Translations under genes and position numbers: made by a program
The notes under the pieces: generated by a model
What the model was told of the DNA's origin: nothing
What the model saw: only the letters and a program-made list of their open reading frames with translations
Database searches by the model: none
Shown: in pieces, positions 1 to 7,320 of the stretch
How the letters are laid out: every line of letters starts with the position of its first letter
Numbering within the stretch: the stretch's first letter is position 1
Assembly (NCBI RefSeq): GCF_902859945.1
Contig: NZ_CADIKL010000057.1
Span: 1-43,127 of the forward strand
DNA from: Paraburkholderia caffeinitolerans
Lineage (GTDB): Bacteria > Pseudomonadota > Gammaproteobacteria > Burkholderiales > Burkholderiaceae
Reading direction: 5' to 3'
DNA length: 43,127 nucleotides

Positions 1-174
1 GCGATATTCGAAAAGCTGGCCGATGCCCTCATGGCCCGAGACGCGACGCGGAACCAGCACGTCCTGGTGGGCTTTGTATGTCCGTTTCCGGAACTCCCAT
101 TCGAGGACATAATCGGGCAGTGCGTTGCCCCGCATGCGAACCGGGCTGACGTAAAGCCTGTCGGAAGGCGACAT
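1..174 (-). CDS. vgrG: Type VI secretion spike protein VgrG (TssI), 5' end only
   Basis: Reading the minus strand from the ATG at 174 gives 58 open codons up to the window edge. The peptide has the look of a VgrG N-terminus: a short leader, then a segment on how the protein was laid down (YVLEWEFRKR), and near the edge the G-I-G-Q-L-F-E-Y-R stretch, which resembles the start of the gp27-like hub domain (usually 'LFxYxLE'). VgrG trimers form the tip of the T6SS needle and carry effectors. The ATG lies only two bases after the stop of the PAAR gene, so the two are almost certainly one operon and one spike. The rest of the gene, including any C-terminal effector extension, lies outside the window. 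Confidence 0.75.
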   Translation of the reverse strand, partial: MSPSDRLYVSPVRMRGNALPDYVLEWEFRKRTYKAHQDVLVPRRVSGHEGIGQLFEYR

Positions 175-176
175 GA

Positions 177-434
177 TTACGCCGCCTGTTGCAGCGTCGC
201 GCCGCATGCGGTCTGGTCCCCGATGAAAGCGACGCGCACGCCGCCATGCGTGCGCCTGCTCGCCGCGATGATGGGGAAATCGCCGCCACACTTCGGGCAC
301 CTGACGAGATGGCCGTCGAGCGCAACGGCGATGCCCTGGTGAGTGAGATTCGGCGCGGCCTCAATGACCTCGCCGCCGTGGTCGGTGGTGTCGCCCAGGC
401 GGGCGACTTCGCGTCCTGTTGTTGCGTCCTTCAT
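177..434 (-). CDS. PAAR-domain protein, T6SS spike tip
   Basis: The 85-residue product is a single PAAR-type domain with no fused toxin. It shows the expected order: VARLGDTTDHGG near the N-terminus, a short linker, a CPKC pair in the middle, then the closing GDQTACGA segment; these His and Cys residues are typical of the zinc site at the needle tip. PAAR proteins cap the VgrG trimer and help load effectors. The gene is immediately upstream of vgrG (2-base gap). A weak Shine-Dalgarno-like GAGG precedes the ATG. Because the PAAR is not fused to an effector, any cargo must be separate and was not identified on this strand inside the window. Confidence 0.8.
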   Translation of the reverse strand: MKDATTGREVARLGDTTDHGGEVIEAAPNLTHQGIAVALDGHLVRCPKCGGDFPIIAASRRTHGGVRVAFIGDQTACGATLQQAA

Positions 435-589
435 GTGCCAGTACCTCGTACAGAGTTGAACGGGTGGAGCGTCGGGACGCTCGTTCTGGCATCTTGTTTT
501 TCTATGCTTTTTACAATCTATAAGCTAATTCCGAAATTGGATCTAAATCGAGACAAAGTCTGTAGGAAAAATAGAAATACCAGGTTTTA

Positions 590-618
590 TTGACATTCTG
601 CAATATCTGCCTTAAATC
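590..618 (+). promoter_or_regulatory. Putative sigma-70 promoter
   Basis: A perfect TTGACA (590-595) is followed after 17 bases by TAAATC (613-618), a 3-of-6 match to the -10 box, in an AT-rich stretch that stands out from the GC-rich surroundings. Transcription would begin near 625, just before two hairpins. The -10 match is poor, so this is a prediction only. Confidence 0.35.
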
Positions 619-624
619 GCGATT

Positions 625-690
625 AAACCGGAGGCTCCGAACTTGCCTCCGAATTCCCCAGAGCCCGCGCAATGCGGGCTTTCTGTTTTC
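625..690 (+). ncRNA. Candidate small RNA or attenuated leader, about 65 nt
   Basis: Between the divergent PAAR gene and the reading frame at 731 there are no convincing codons. Downstream of the putative promoter at 590 lie two consecutive hairpins: CGGAGGC (629-635) pairing with GCCTCCG (645-651) around a 9-base loop, and a second, terminator-like one (662-680). A transcript starting near 625 and ending at the T-rich stretch would be about 65 nt. One hairpin arm and the linker contain GCCTCC and CCCC runs that could pair with Shine-Dalgarno sequences. It could equally be a leader controlling the frame at 731. No known RNA family was recognised. Confidence 0.3.
661..690 (+). terminator. Rho-independent terminator, plus strand
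   Basis: AGCCCGC (662-668) pairs perfectly with GCGGGCT (674-680) around the loop GCAAT, followed by the T-rich TTTCTGTTTTCT. The opposite strand lacks a U-tract, so it acts on plus-strand transcription. Confidence 0.6.
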
Positions 691-730
691 TGCACGATTC
701 CCCCTTATTGATGTCCTCCAGAGGCTCACC

Positions 731-1066
731 ATGCGCGACCTCTACACGAGCCACGCGGCGGCGCTGCGGAATGCGCTGCGCCATACCGTCGAGCGCGGCG
801 GGCAATCCTCGCTGGCCGTGCTGCATCAGGGCGTGCCATCGGCCTATACGCTGACGGGGGGACGACGCGACCGCGCAGGCCTACGCGCCGCGTACGCTCA
901 AGTCTCGACCCTGTACAGCCGCTCGGCATGTAGAACGTCACCGGCTGCTTTACCGTCTGGAGCAGTCTTCAAACCTGTCCGCATTTTTGCGGACGTAGCA
1001 ATTGCCGGCGCATCGGTCTCGCCTGGCCCCACACATCTCGCAAACGTTTTACATCCGCAACAGTAA
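731..1066 (+). CDS. Hypothetical protein, probably truncated
   Basis: An ATG at 731, preceded by an AGAGG-like ribosome site, opens 111 codons. The first ~45 residues (MRDLYTSHAAALRNALRHTV and the following glycine/serine-rich part) look protein-like, with an amphipathic helix. After a GGG-GGG run near 855-862 the composition becomes arbitrary (Arg, Ser and Cys rich), which suggests that the original frame was lost by a frameshift or that the 3' end was replaced. I do not recognise the family. It sits between the T6SS spike genes and the HNH module and may be a remnant of a mobile element. Confidence 0.35.
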   Translation: MRDLYTSHAAALRNALRHTVERGGQSSLAVLHQGVPSAYTLTGGRRDRAGLRAAYAQVSTLYSRSACRTSPAALPSGAVFKPVRIFADVAIAGASVSPGPTHLANVLHPQQ

Positions 1067-1171
1067 AACGCATGAAGGCCTATTACCCTCAACTTTTCCC
1101 GCGCGTGGACGATATAGCAAATATCCCTAGCCAGATGCGAAGCATCGCGATCACCGATAACTCGAACCAGC

Positions 1172-2830
1172 ATGGCCACCACCGACACCGAGACGCCTTC
1201 ATTCAACACGTTCACCGACATCGGATCGACTAACATCTGGAGCGACGCTCAGCTAGCCGACGCACCGCTCCAGGAGGAATTCGCTCCGACCATCCCCCGC
1301 TCGCGCCAACTCCGCGACCAACGCCTGGACGAACTTCTGACAAGCTGCCGCGAACAAGTCCTGCAGCAAATCATTGGCCCCTTCGGCCTGACGCCGGCAA
1401 TGTTCAACGACAAGCTCGGCGGCAACGTCACCACCCAACACAACGCCGAGCAGGACATCTTCGCGAAGCAGTCGGAGAAGTACAAGCGGGGCGACTACGG
1501 CTACGCGAGCGCAAGGAGCAAGAAGAAGCAGGAGATGGTCGCAAACGGCACCATGAACTCCCAGGAATTCACGGACGCCTACACCGGCCAGAAAGCGCCA
1601 ACCAAACGCATCAACGAAAACGGTCAGTTGGTGATGAATGCCGAACTCGACCATACCGTTCCGATGAAGGAGGCTCATCGACAGGGCGGCTGGATGAAGG
1701 ACAAGGAAGGCCGCAAGCAAATCAGTTCGGAAAAGGACAACCTGAACTACACGACGCACGATACCAACAACGACAAGAGCGCCACGCCACCAGAGGAATA
1801 CCTGAGCGCCGAAAACGGCTTCGATGAAACGATTACGAAGCCGCTTGTCGAAAAAGCGCAAGACGCGGTCGATAAGCACATGCCGACCACCAAGGAGCGC
1901 GTCGCTTATCACGGCAAGGAGTTGTTGGTGACCGGCGCGGCCGAGGCTGGAAAGAATGCGCTGCGCCAGGCGATGGGCGTGTTGATGTTCGAGTTCGTCA
2001 ACGGTTCGTATCTGGAGATCGCGGCCGTCATCAAGGAGCCGAAGCAGGAGGTGAGTCTCGTCGATCGTGTCGTCGATGCGATGAAGCGGGTGCTCGAGCG
2101 CGTCAAAAACAAAATGCGCGACGCATTCGACGCGCTGGTGTCGGGTGGCGTTCAAGGCTTCGTCAGCAACTTCCTGACCTTCGTTATTAACAACGTGATC
2201 ACCACGTCGGCCAGGATCGTGACGATCATCCGCGAAAGCATCAAGGGCATATGGGCAGCGGTGAAGATGGTCGTGTCTCCTCCCAAGGGGGCGACGGGGC
2301 TGGACGTTGCGCGTGCGGCCACCAAGCTGATCGCAGGCGTCGTGACCACATGCCTTGGGATGGCGTTCGAGCAGTCGGTGAGCGGCTTCATTCTTTCTTT
2401 TCCGCTGTTGGCGCCTCTGGCCGACATACTCGCGCCAGCGGTCACCGGCATCCTCACCGGAGTGATGACCGCGCTGACGATCTTCAGCATCGATCGGCTG
2501 TTCGACATGATGTCGGATAAAGGCACGGAATACCTTGAAGCACAACTGGCGAAGGCCGATGCCGATGTCACGCTGGTGGGCCAACTTGCATCGGTGATCG
2601 ACCGGCAGTTTGTTCAATCGCAGATGTACGCACAGATCGCGCAAGAAAACCAGGCGGTCCTGTCGGCGTACACGCGCAACGAACGAAGCCTCGCCAATGC
2701 GGTGGAACTGGCGCGCTCGACCGGCGACCTCAGAGCCGACACGGTCGCCATTATCGAAGCGGCCCGCGCGCGACGGCAGGCGGCTCAGGCAGCGCTTGGC
2801 GATCTGTTTAACCAATGCTCAATAGATTAA
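1172..2830 (+). CDS. Membrane protein with an HNH-like nuclease core
   Basis: 552 residues in three parts. Residues ~40-150 are charged and mostly helical. Residues ~158-205 carry an HNH-like signature: ELDHTVPMKEAH (D160, H161), then DNLNYTTH (N190, H196) and NNDKS (N199-K202), the D/H-H...N...H/N layout of His-metal finger nucleases. Residues ~325-450 hold several hydrophobic helices (around FVSNFLTFVINNVI, KLIAGVVTTCLGMAF and ILTGVMTALTIFSI), so the protein probably associates with the membrane. The C-terminal ~100 residues are helical. The next gene starts 4 bases after the stop, so they are co-transcribed and probably translationally coupled. I cannot name the family; nuclease activity is inferred from the motif alone. 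The ATG at 1172 has no strong ribosome site. Confidence 0.7.
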   Translation: MATTDTETPSFNTFTDIGSTNIWSDAQLADAPLQEEFAPTIPRSRQLRDQRLDELLTSCREQVLQQIIGPFGLTPAMFNDKLGGNVTTQHNAEQDIFAKQSEKYKRGDYGYASARSKKKQEMVANGTMNSQEFTDAYTGQKAPTKRINENGQLVMNAELDHTVPMKEAHRQGGWMKDKEGRKQISSEKDNLNYTTHDTNNDKSATPPEEYLSAENGFDETITKPLVEKAQDAVDKHMPTTKERVAYHGKELLVTGAAEAGKNALRQAMGVLMFEFVNGSYLEIAAVIKEPKQEVSLVDRVVDAMKRVLERVKNKMRDAFDALVSGGVQGFVSNFLTFVINNVITTSARIVTIIRESIKGIWAAVKMVVSPPKGATGLDVARAATKLIAGVVTTCLGMAFEQSVSGFILSFPLLAPLADILAPAVTGILTGVMTALTIFSIDRLFDMMSDKGTEYLEAQLAKADADVTLVGQLASVIDRQFVQSQMYAQIAQENQAVLSAYTRNERSLANAVELARSTGDLRADTVAIIEAARARRQAAQAALGDLFNQCSID

Positions 2831-2834
2831 CGAA

Positions 2835-3854
2835 ATGGCAGACATCATTGAAAAACTGGCGCAACTGGATGTGCCGAAAGAATTGCTTGGTAACGTTGAC
2901 GTCGACGAAGTCCTGAACCGGTTCCGGCGCATCTTCCGCCAACTCGACGATCTGAAGAACTTCCGCACCGAGCACGAACAGCGCAATGTGATCATGCGCT
3001 GGTTGAACAGCGACCAGCTCGAAACCGCACAACTGAACGCGCAGCAGATTCAAGCCGAGTTTTCGAAGACGCTGGGACAGCTGATGGTGATCAGCATGTT
3101 TCAGGCACGAAAGCTGGAAAGCCAGCAGGGCCAACTGCTGACGCAGCAAGGCGAGATCAAGAAACTTTCGGAGAGCATCGACAAGCACACCGCCGAACTG
3201 GCGGACGAGCACGCCAAATTGTTCGAGCAGGGCGAAGAGGTCAAGCGCCTCGTCAAGGATTCCTTCGACATCCAATACACGCTGGACACCGAGCGCAAGC
3301 TGATCGCGATTGCGTCGCAGGTCACACAAAGCAAAGACGATCTGGTCGCGGCATTCGATCAAAAGCTGACCGAAATGGGCGAGTTAGCCGAGCAGTCGGA
3401 GCGCGTCGCCGCCGAGCGGATCGAGTGGCTGACTGAGCGCTTCGATCAGCGTGAGAAGGCGTTCCACGCGCGTGCGCGGGAGGAGGCGGAAATCCAGGCT
3501 GAGCAATTTCGAGCGTTGGAAGCAACTGGGCTCGAGCGCTTGAGCGTTGTCGAACGGGAGGTTGCTGCAAAGCTGCAGGCATCGGCGGAGCGGGAGCAGG
3601 CCGCTGCTCGCGAGTGGAAAGCGGAGGCCGGGCATCGGGAGCACGACCGTCAAGCGGCACAAGCGGCACAAGCGGAGATCGACAAGCTGAGCCACGATTT
3701 GGTCGAACTTCGCGCGGCGTCGGCGGCGCAACAAGTGGCATTGCAAATGACAAAGCAATGGGCGGAGGACAAGGTTCGCCGGCTTCGCGTGTCGACGTGG
3801 GCGATAGCGCTTTGTGCCGCTGCCGGGATTGGTGTTGCGTGTGTATTGCGTTGA
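2835..3854 (+). CDS. Coiled-coil, C-terminal tail-anchored protein
   Basis: 339 residues. The N-terminal ~60 residues form a small helical domain with a conserved-looking segment around NFRTEHEQRNVIMRWL. From about residue 85 to 310 it is almost continuous coiled coil, rich in Glu, Gln, Lys and Ala heptads, and the last ~22 residues (RVSTWAIALCAAAGIGVACV) are one hydrophobic helix, typical of a tail anchor. It follows the HNH-like membrane protein by 4 bases, which argues that the two proteins act together, the coiled coil perhaps acting as a sensor or scaffold. No enzyme motif was seen. Overlap with generic coiled-coil families (SMC, KfrA) is low-complexity similarity only. Confidence 0.7.
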   Translation: MADIIEKLAQLDVPKELLGNVDVDEVLNRFRRIFRQLDDLKNFRTEHEQRNVIMRWLNSDQLETAQLNAQQIQAEFSKTLGQLMVISMFQARKLESQQGQLLTQQGEIKKLSESIDKHTAELADEHAKLFEQGEEVKRLVKDSFDIQYTLDTERKLIAIASQVTQSKDDLVAAFDQKLTEMGELAEQSERVAAERIEWLTERFDQREKAFHARAREEAEIQAEQFRALEATGLERLSVVEREVAAKLQASAEREQAAAREWKAEAGHREHDRQAAQAAQAEIDKLSHDLVELRAASAAQQVALQMTKQWAEDKVRRLRVSTWAIALCAAAGIGVACVLR

Positions 3855-3905
3855 TCGATCTTTAACAGTCGACCCGAAACAAATATTCATGCGCCGCGCT
3901 CCCAA

Positions 3906-4715
3906 ATGCAAATCCTTCTCCGTGAACACGTAGAGTCGCTCTACCCCCTCATCTACCTTGTCACCTACGAGGAGCGCGAGGCCGACGCCTTGATCCAATC
4001 CGTCGCCGGCGACCGTCAAATTCTCGAATGGGACATGGCGCGCGGCTTCGTCGACTTTTCCACCAAGCGCCCGACCTCGCCGTACCAGAGCCTCTCCGAC
4101 GCAGTCGAAACGCTGCTGGAAATGGATCTCACGAACCATTTCATTGTGATCAAGGACGCTCACCTGGCGCTAAACCAGAACCCGCTCGGTGTTGCGAGAA
4201 TCAAAGCGCTTGCCGACAAAATCGTCCATCACGACGCCACGTCCGCGACGCTCTTTATGGTCTCGCCGCAGCCGTGCGTGCCGCCCGAGCTCGAAAAATT
4301 CGTCACGCTGCTCGATCTCCCGCTTCCCGATGAAAGCAGCATCGCCGCCATCATCACGAGCTACGCGGGCCACTATGACCTCGACCTTTCAGCCAGCCTG
4401 ATCGCCGACCTTGCTCAAGCGTTCCGCGGCCTGAGCAAGCAGGAGATCACGCAGCTGCTGAATCGCGGCTACCAGCGCGACGGCAACATCAGCGCCAACG
4501 ACATCGAACTCGTGCTTGCCGAGAAAGAGCAGATCATCAAGAAGAGCGGCATCCTCGAAATGCTGCCGATACGAGAAAAACTTGAAGATATCGGCGGCCT
4601 CTCGAAGCTCAATACGATGCGGCCATTCCATCGAAGATGCCGTACAAGTACGCCATCGATCAGGAACGGGCGGCTACCGCGCGTGTCGTCGCGCTCGCGT
4701 CGAATATGTCGTTAA
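3906..4715 (+). pseudogene. Ycf46-type AAA+ protein, N-terminal part only
   Basis: From the ATG at 3906, about 235 residues match the N-terminal half of Ycf46/SpoVK-like AAA+ proteins: a degenerate first ATPase-like domain (VESLYPLIYLVTYEEREAD, the HFIVIKDAH strand, FVTLLDLPLPDE, then the helical lid GLSKQEITQLL) and the connecting EKLEDIGGLSKL. In intact relatives the true AAA+ domain with Walker A, Walker B and sensor motifs follows directly. Here the homology stops at about base 4610 and 34 arbitrary, Arg-rich residues follow to the stop at 4715. No P-loop exists, so no ATPase activity is expected. The break coincides with the start of a different gene's reading frame, pointing to an internal deletion. 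It lies 51 bases after the coiled-coil gene. Confidence 0.7.
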
Positions 4716-5275
4716 GCCCGGCTTTGCAAGAACTGTTCACGGGCGACCTTAATTTTGGAGTGAGCCGGAGCAAGGTGCGCGCGTCGCTCGCGGCCAACGC
4801 GGTCATCGGCGAAAAAATTCAGGCTCGACTTCTCGCCACGAGAGACGAGGGCGTTTTGCGAGCACTTGCGTCCAATCCTTCATTAGCCGTTGCGAATCAG
4901 CATGAGTTGCGTGCGAACGGGAGCATCGAAACGCGCGTATTGCTATGCCAGAACCCATCGGTTGCATCGTCGGTCCGGGAGAAGCTGTTGCAGTCGCTGA
5001 CGAATGACGATCTTTCTACGCTCGAATCCCGGCTGTCGAGCGCGCGGAGCACCTATGAAAGGCGTTGGGACGAAGAAATCGCAGCCATGAAAAAGGCGTC
5101 GGACTATGGCTTTGATGGGATTTTCTGGTCGGAGGAGAAGCGCGCCAAGCTCGACCGCGACGCGGATTTTGCCTCCAAGGACAAATGGAAAGCGTGGAAT
5201 GAGTCGGTCGATTGCGAGTCGTTTGTCACTGGCCTGAAGAAGCTGCTGGCAGAGAAAGAAAGCGTGAGCGCGTAA
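4637..5275 (+). CDS. Leucine-rich-repeat-variant-like protein, C-terminal fragment
   Basis: The frame is open from the deletion junction near 4610 (reading ...YDAAIPSK before the ATG at 4637) and gives 212 residues. The first ~120 residues contain about four ~22-residue helical repeats with the pattern V-R/L-x-L-A-x-N-P-S-L-x-x-x-x-x-x-L (for example VLRALASNPSLAVANQHELR), like LRV/HEAT-type repeats used for protein binding. The last ~90 residues are a charged helical tail. Since the frame continues upstream of the ATG with plausible residues, the original gene was longer and its 5' part was lost with the ATPase domain. Whether the ATG at 4637 is used is unknown. The WYL gene begins 14 bases downstream. 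Confidence 0.55.
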   Translation: MPYKYAIDQERAATARVVALASNMSLSPALQELFTGDLNFGVSRSKVRASLAANAVIGEKIQARLLATRDEGVLRALASNPSLAVANQHELRANGSIETRVLLCQNPSVASSVREKLLQSLTNDDLSTLESRLSSARSTYERRWDEEIAAMKKASDYGFDGIFWSEEKRAKLDRDADFASKDKWKAWNESVDCESFVTGLKKLLAEKESVSA

Positions 5276-5289
5276 CGGAAGCGCGGCGT

Positions 5290-6327
5290 ATGACGACAAA
5301 AATAGACTCCGAGATTCTCGCCGTTCTGCCTACTCCGCGAGACCAGCAGCGCTGGATGACAACGCCCGGCGTTGCCGACGCGGTCAGACGGTTTGGCACC
5401 GATGTCGCGCACGTCAAGACGGTGCAGCGGCGGCTTGAAGCGCTGCTCGAACAGGGCGTTGTCGTGAACCGTCGCGCCGGCAATGCGCTGGAATGGCAGC
5501 GCAAGGACGGTGCGAGTGGCATTGCCGCCAAAGCCGGCGCCATGATGGGCTTCGATGAAGCGCTGGCGCTGCAAGTTCTTAACCGCTTTGCCGGGCGCCA
5601 GATTCCGTCGTTGGTCAGCTCGTCCCTTAAGGGACTATTCGACGTTGCGGACGAAAGAATCGCGCGTGGATCGAGCCAGGAGGGGCGGCGTCATGCGAGC
5701 TGGCATCGCAAGGTGGCGGTCGTGGACGGAGCGTTTCGGCTTATTCGCCCACCTATCAAGGAAGTGGTTTTTCAAATGGTGTCGCACGCGCTATTTGCCG
5801 AGCAGTTGCTGGAGATAGGTTACCGTGCGCGGTCGAAGCCCGGCAACGAACCCGTACGACACGTTTTGATGCCGCTCGGACTGGTCGAAGCCGCTGAAAT
5901 GGTTTATCTCGTTGCAAAGCAACCGGGCAAGCCTAACGCTGTCACGTATCGACTCGACAGAATGGAGAGCGCGGAAGTAAAGCTCGAATCGTTTGCCTAT
6001 CCACCGGACTTTTCCCTCGCGCATTACGTCGAAAACGAGCGGCACTTCGATTTCTTTCCGCAGGGCAAGGTGCAGATCGTTTTGCGCTTTGCCGGCGATG
6101 CGCGTCATGCCGTTGTCGAAACACCGATCTCGATTGACCAGGCAATCGAAACCAACGACCACGACTCGATAACGGTCCGGGCAACGGTCATGCTGAGCGA
6201 TCGCCTGCATTGGTGGATTCGGGCATTTGGACCGTATGTGGAAGTGCTTGAGCCGAACTCGCTTCGTCAGACGTTCGCCAATGAGGCAAAGCGCGCGCAT
6301 GAGCTTTATTTCACGACGGGAGCGTGA
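5290..6327 (+). CDS. WYL-domain transcriptional regulator
   Basis: 345 residues; start chosen at the ATG at 5290 because GGAAG lies upstream and the longer frame runs into the previous gene. Residues ~5-70 form a winged-helix DNA-binding domain (PTPRDQQRWMTTPGVAD..., VQRRLEALLEQGVV), followed by a linker and a WYL-like sensor domain around residues ~160-250 (QLLEIGYRARS, RHVLMPLGLVEAAEMVYLVA, YRLDRMESAEV), then a C-terminal extension (FPQGKVQIVLRFAGDA... FGPYVEVLEP). WYL proteins are common regulators of phage-defence and DNA-damage loci, where the WYL domain senses nucleic acid. Its position in this operon makes it the likely regulator of the 1172-7210 module. Confidence 0.8.
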   Translation: MTTKIDSEILAVLPTPRDQQRWMTTPGVADAVRRFGTDVAHVKTVQRRLEALLEQGVVVNRRAGNALEWQRKDGASGIAAKAGAMMGFDEALALQVLNRFAGRQIPSLVSSSLKGLFDVADERIARGSSQEGRRHASWHRKVAVVDGAFRLIRPPIKEVVFQMVSHALFAEQLLEIGYRARSKPGNEPVRHVLMPLGLVEAAEMVYLVAKQPGKPNAVTYRLDRMESAEVKLESFAYPPDFSLAHYVENERHFDFFPQGKVQIVLRFAGDARHAVVETPISIDQAIETNDHDSITVRATVMLSDRLHWWIRAFGPYVEVLEPNSLRQTFANEAKRAHELYFTTGA

Positions 6328-6449
6328 TATCGGGCGGAGGCTGCGCGATCGGTGGGTGGGCTGGAGACAGAAAATGTCTTGATCTCAGGATAGATTGTCG
6401 CGAGGTGCTTCCCAGTGTTGGGCGCATCATGAACGCTAACGGAGCTCGA

Positions 6450-6584
6450 ATGATCTCGAACAACTCTCCTCTTGAAACGCTCGCGGCATTTGCGATTGTG
6501 TTCGTCGCGGGTGTTTTGTCTACCACCGTGCTTGGCAAATACATCGATAAGGTGCGCCGCGATGCGCGCACCTCGGTTGCTTGA
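6450..6584 (+). CDS. Small single-span membrane protein
   Basis: 44 residues from the ATG at 6450, which has a good ribosome site (GGAG, 5 bases upstream). Residues ~8-30 (LETLAAFAIVFVAGVLSTTVL) are one hydrophobic helix followed by a basic tail (KVRRDARTS), so the C-terminus should face the cytoplasm. An in-frame GTG at 6324 would overlap the WYL stop but adds an arbitrary Cys/Gly-rich leader. Its place in the module suggests a membrane partner or a toxin-like peptide; neither is shown. Confidence 0.5.
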   Translation: MISNNSPLETLAAFAIVFVAGVLSTTVLGKYIDKVRRDARTSVA

Positions 6585-6694
6585 CGCAGCGGATAGAGCG
6601 GGGCGGTTTCGCTCCGCTACGCGCGATCAATCGGACAGCTTTTGTCCCAATCACAATCCAATATGGAGGCTTGCTAAACAACCTGGCCAGCCTC

Positions 6695-7210
6695 ATGACT
6701 AAATCGACGGATAGCCTCCCGCGGGAATACGCAGTTGATCCAGGCGCTCATCGCAATAGCCCGCAACCGTTGCAAGTCGCATTACGGCTGTGGGGATTCG
6801 ATGAACGTGAAGTGCGCTCCTGGATCGACGATTTGCCGTCGTTGGACGGCACGCTGAACTGGAGCATCGCACGCGAGCGCGCCGCGGACGGGGCGGCGGT
6901 CGTCGTGCATGTGGTCAAACCATCGCCGCGTGCGCAAGATGCGTTTTGCTGGAACTGCGTTGGTGCGAATCGCGCGATGGTCTGTGCTCTGGAAGGGACG
7001 CGGCCGGAAATCGTGTTGTTCGCCGGTGATGCTGCGCAGCTTCCACGTCGTCGCGCGGGAGTGTGGTCGGTTGCTGGTGATATGCCTGCATATGCTGCGC
7101 TTCAGGCACTCGCGTACATGATTGGTGCTTCCGCGGGTAAGGGGGCTAACGGGCAGTTCGGCATGCGGCGCGATTTGCTTGCGGTTATCGCACAACGTCT
7201 TGATGCGTGA
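6695..7210 (+). CDS. Hypothetical protein, last gene of the HNH/AAA module
   Basis: 171 residues from the ATG at 6695. A TTG at 6581 that overlaps the stop of the small membrane protein (TTGA) would add 38 residues and allow translational coupling; neither start has a clear ribosome site. The protein looks globular, alpha/beta (PLQVALRLWGFDEREVRSWI, GAAVVVHVVK, PEIVLFAGDAAQLP), with a CWNC pair near the middle that could bind metal or form a disulfide. No family was recognised. It is the last plus-strand gene of the block that starts at 1172, and the next gene is an unrelated TetR-type regulator. Confidence 0.5.
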   Translation: MTKSTDSLPREYAVDPGAHRNSPQPLQVALRLWGFDEREVRSWIDDLPSLDGTLNWSIARERAADGAAVVVHVVKPSPRAQDAFCWNCVGANRAMVCALEGTRPEIVLFAGDAAQLPRRRAGVWSVAGDMPAYAALQALAYMIGASAGKGANGQFGMRRDLLAVIAQRLDA

Positions 7211-7320
7211 GTGCGTGTCAGCGCATTGCTGTGACTTCGTGCACCGCACGTTCCGTCTTGACGACCCATTACTGTCGTTAGTCACGAAGGTACGCCAATG
7301 GCATCCGTCGTGCTGATTTA

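Noticed and set aside
600..690. Tandem hairpins as a known riboswitch or T-box
   Set aside because: No conserved riboswitch core or T-box sequence was seen, and the gene behind has no suitable function.
1253..2815. Long minus-strand frame (520 codons) opposite the HNH-like gene
   Set aside because: Composition is His/Arg-rich and of no protein family, and it is the mirror of a gene with clear structure and a coupled neighbour.
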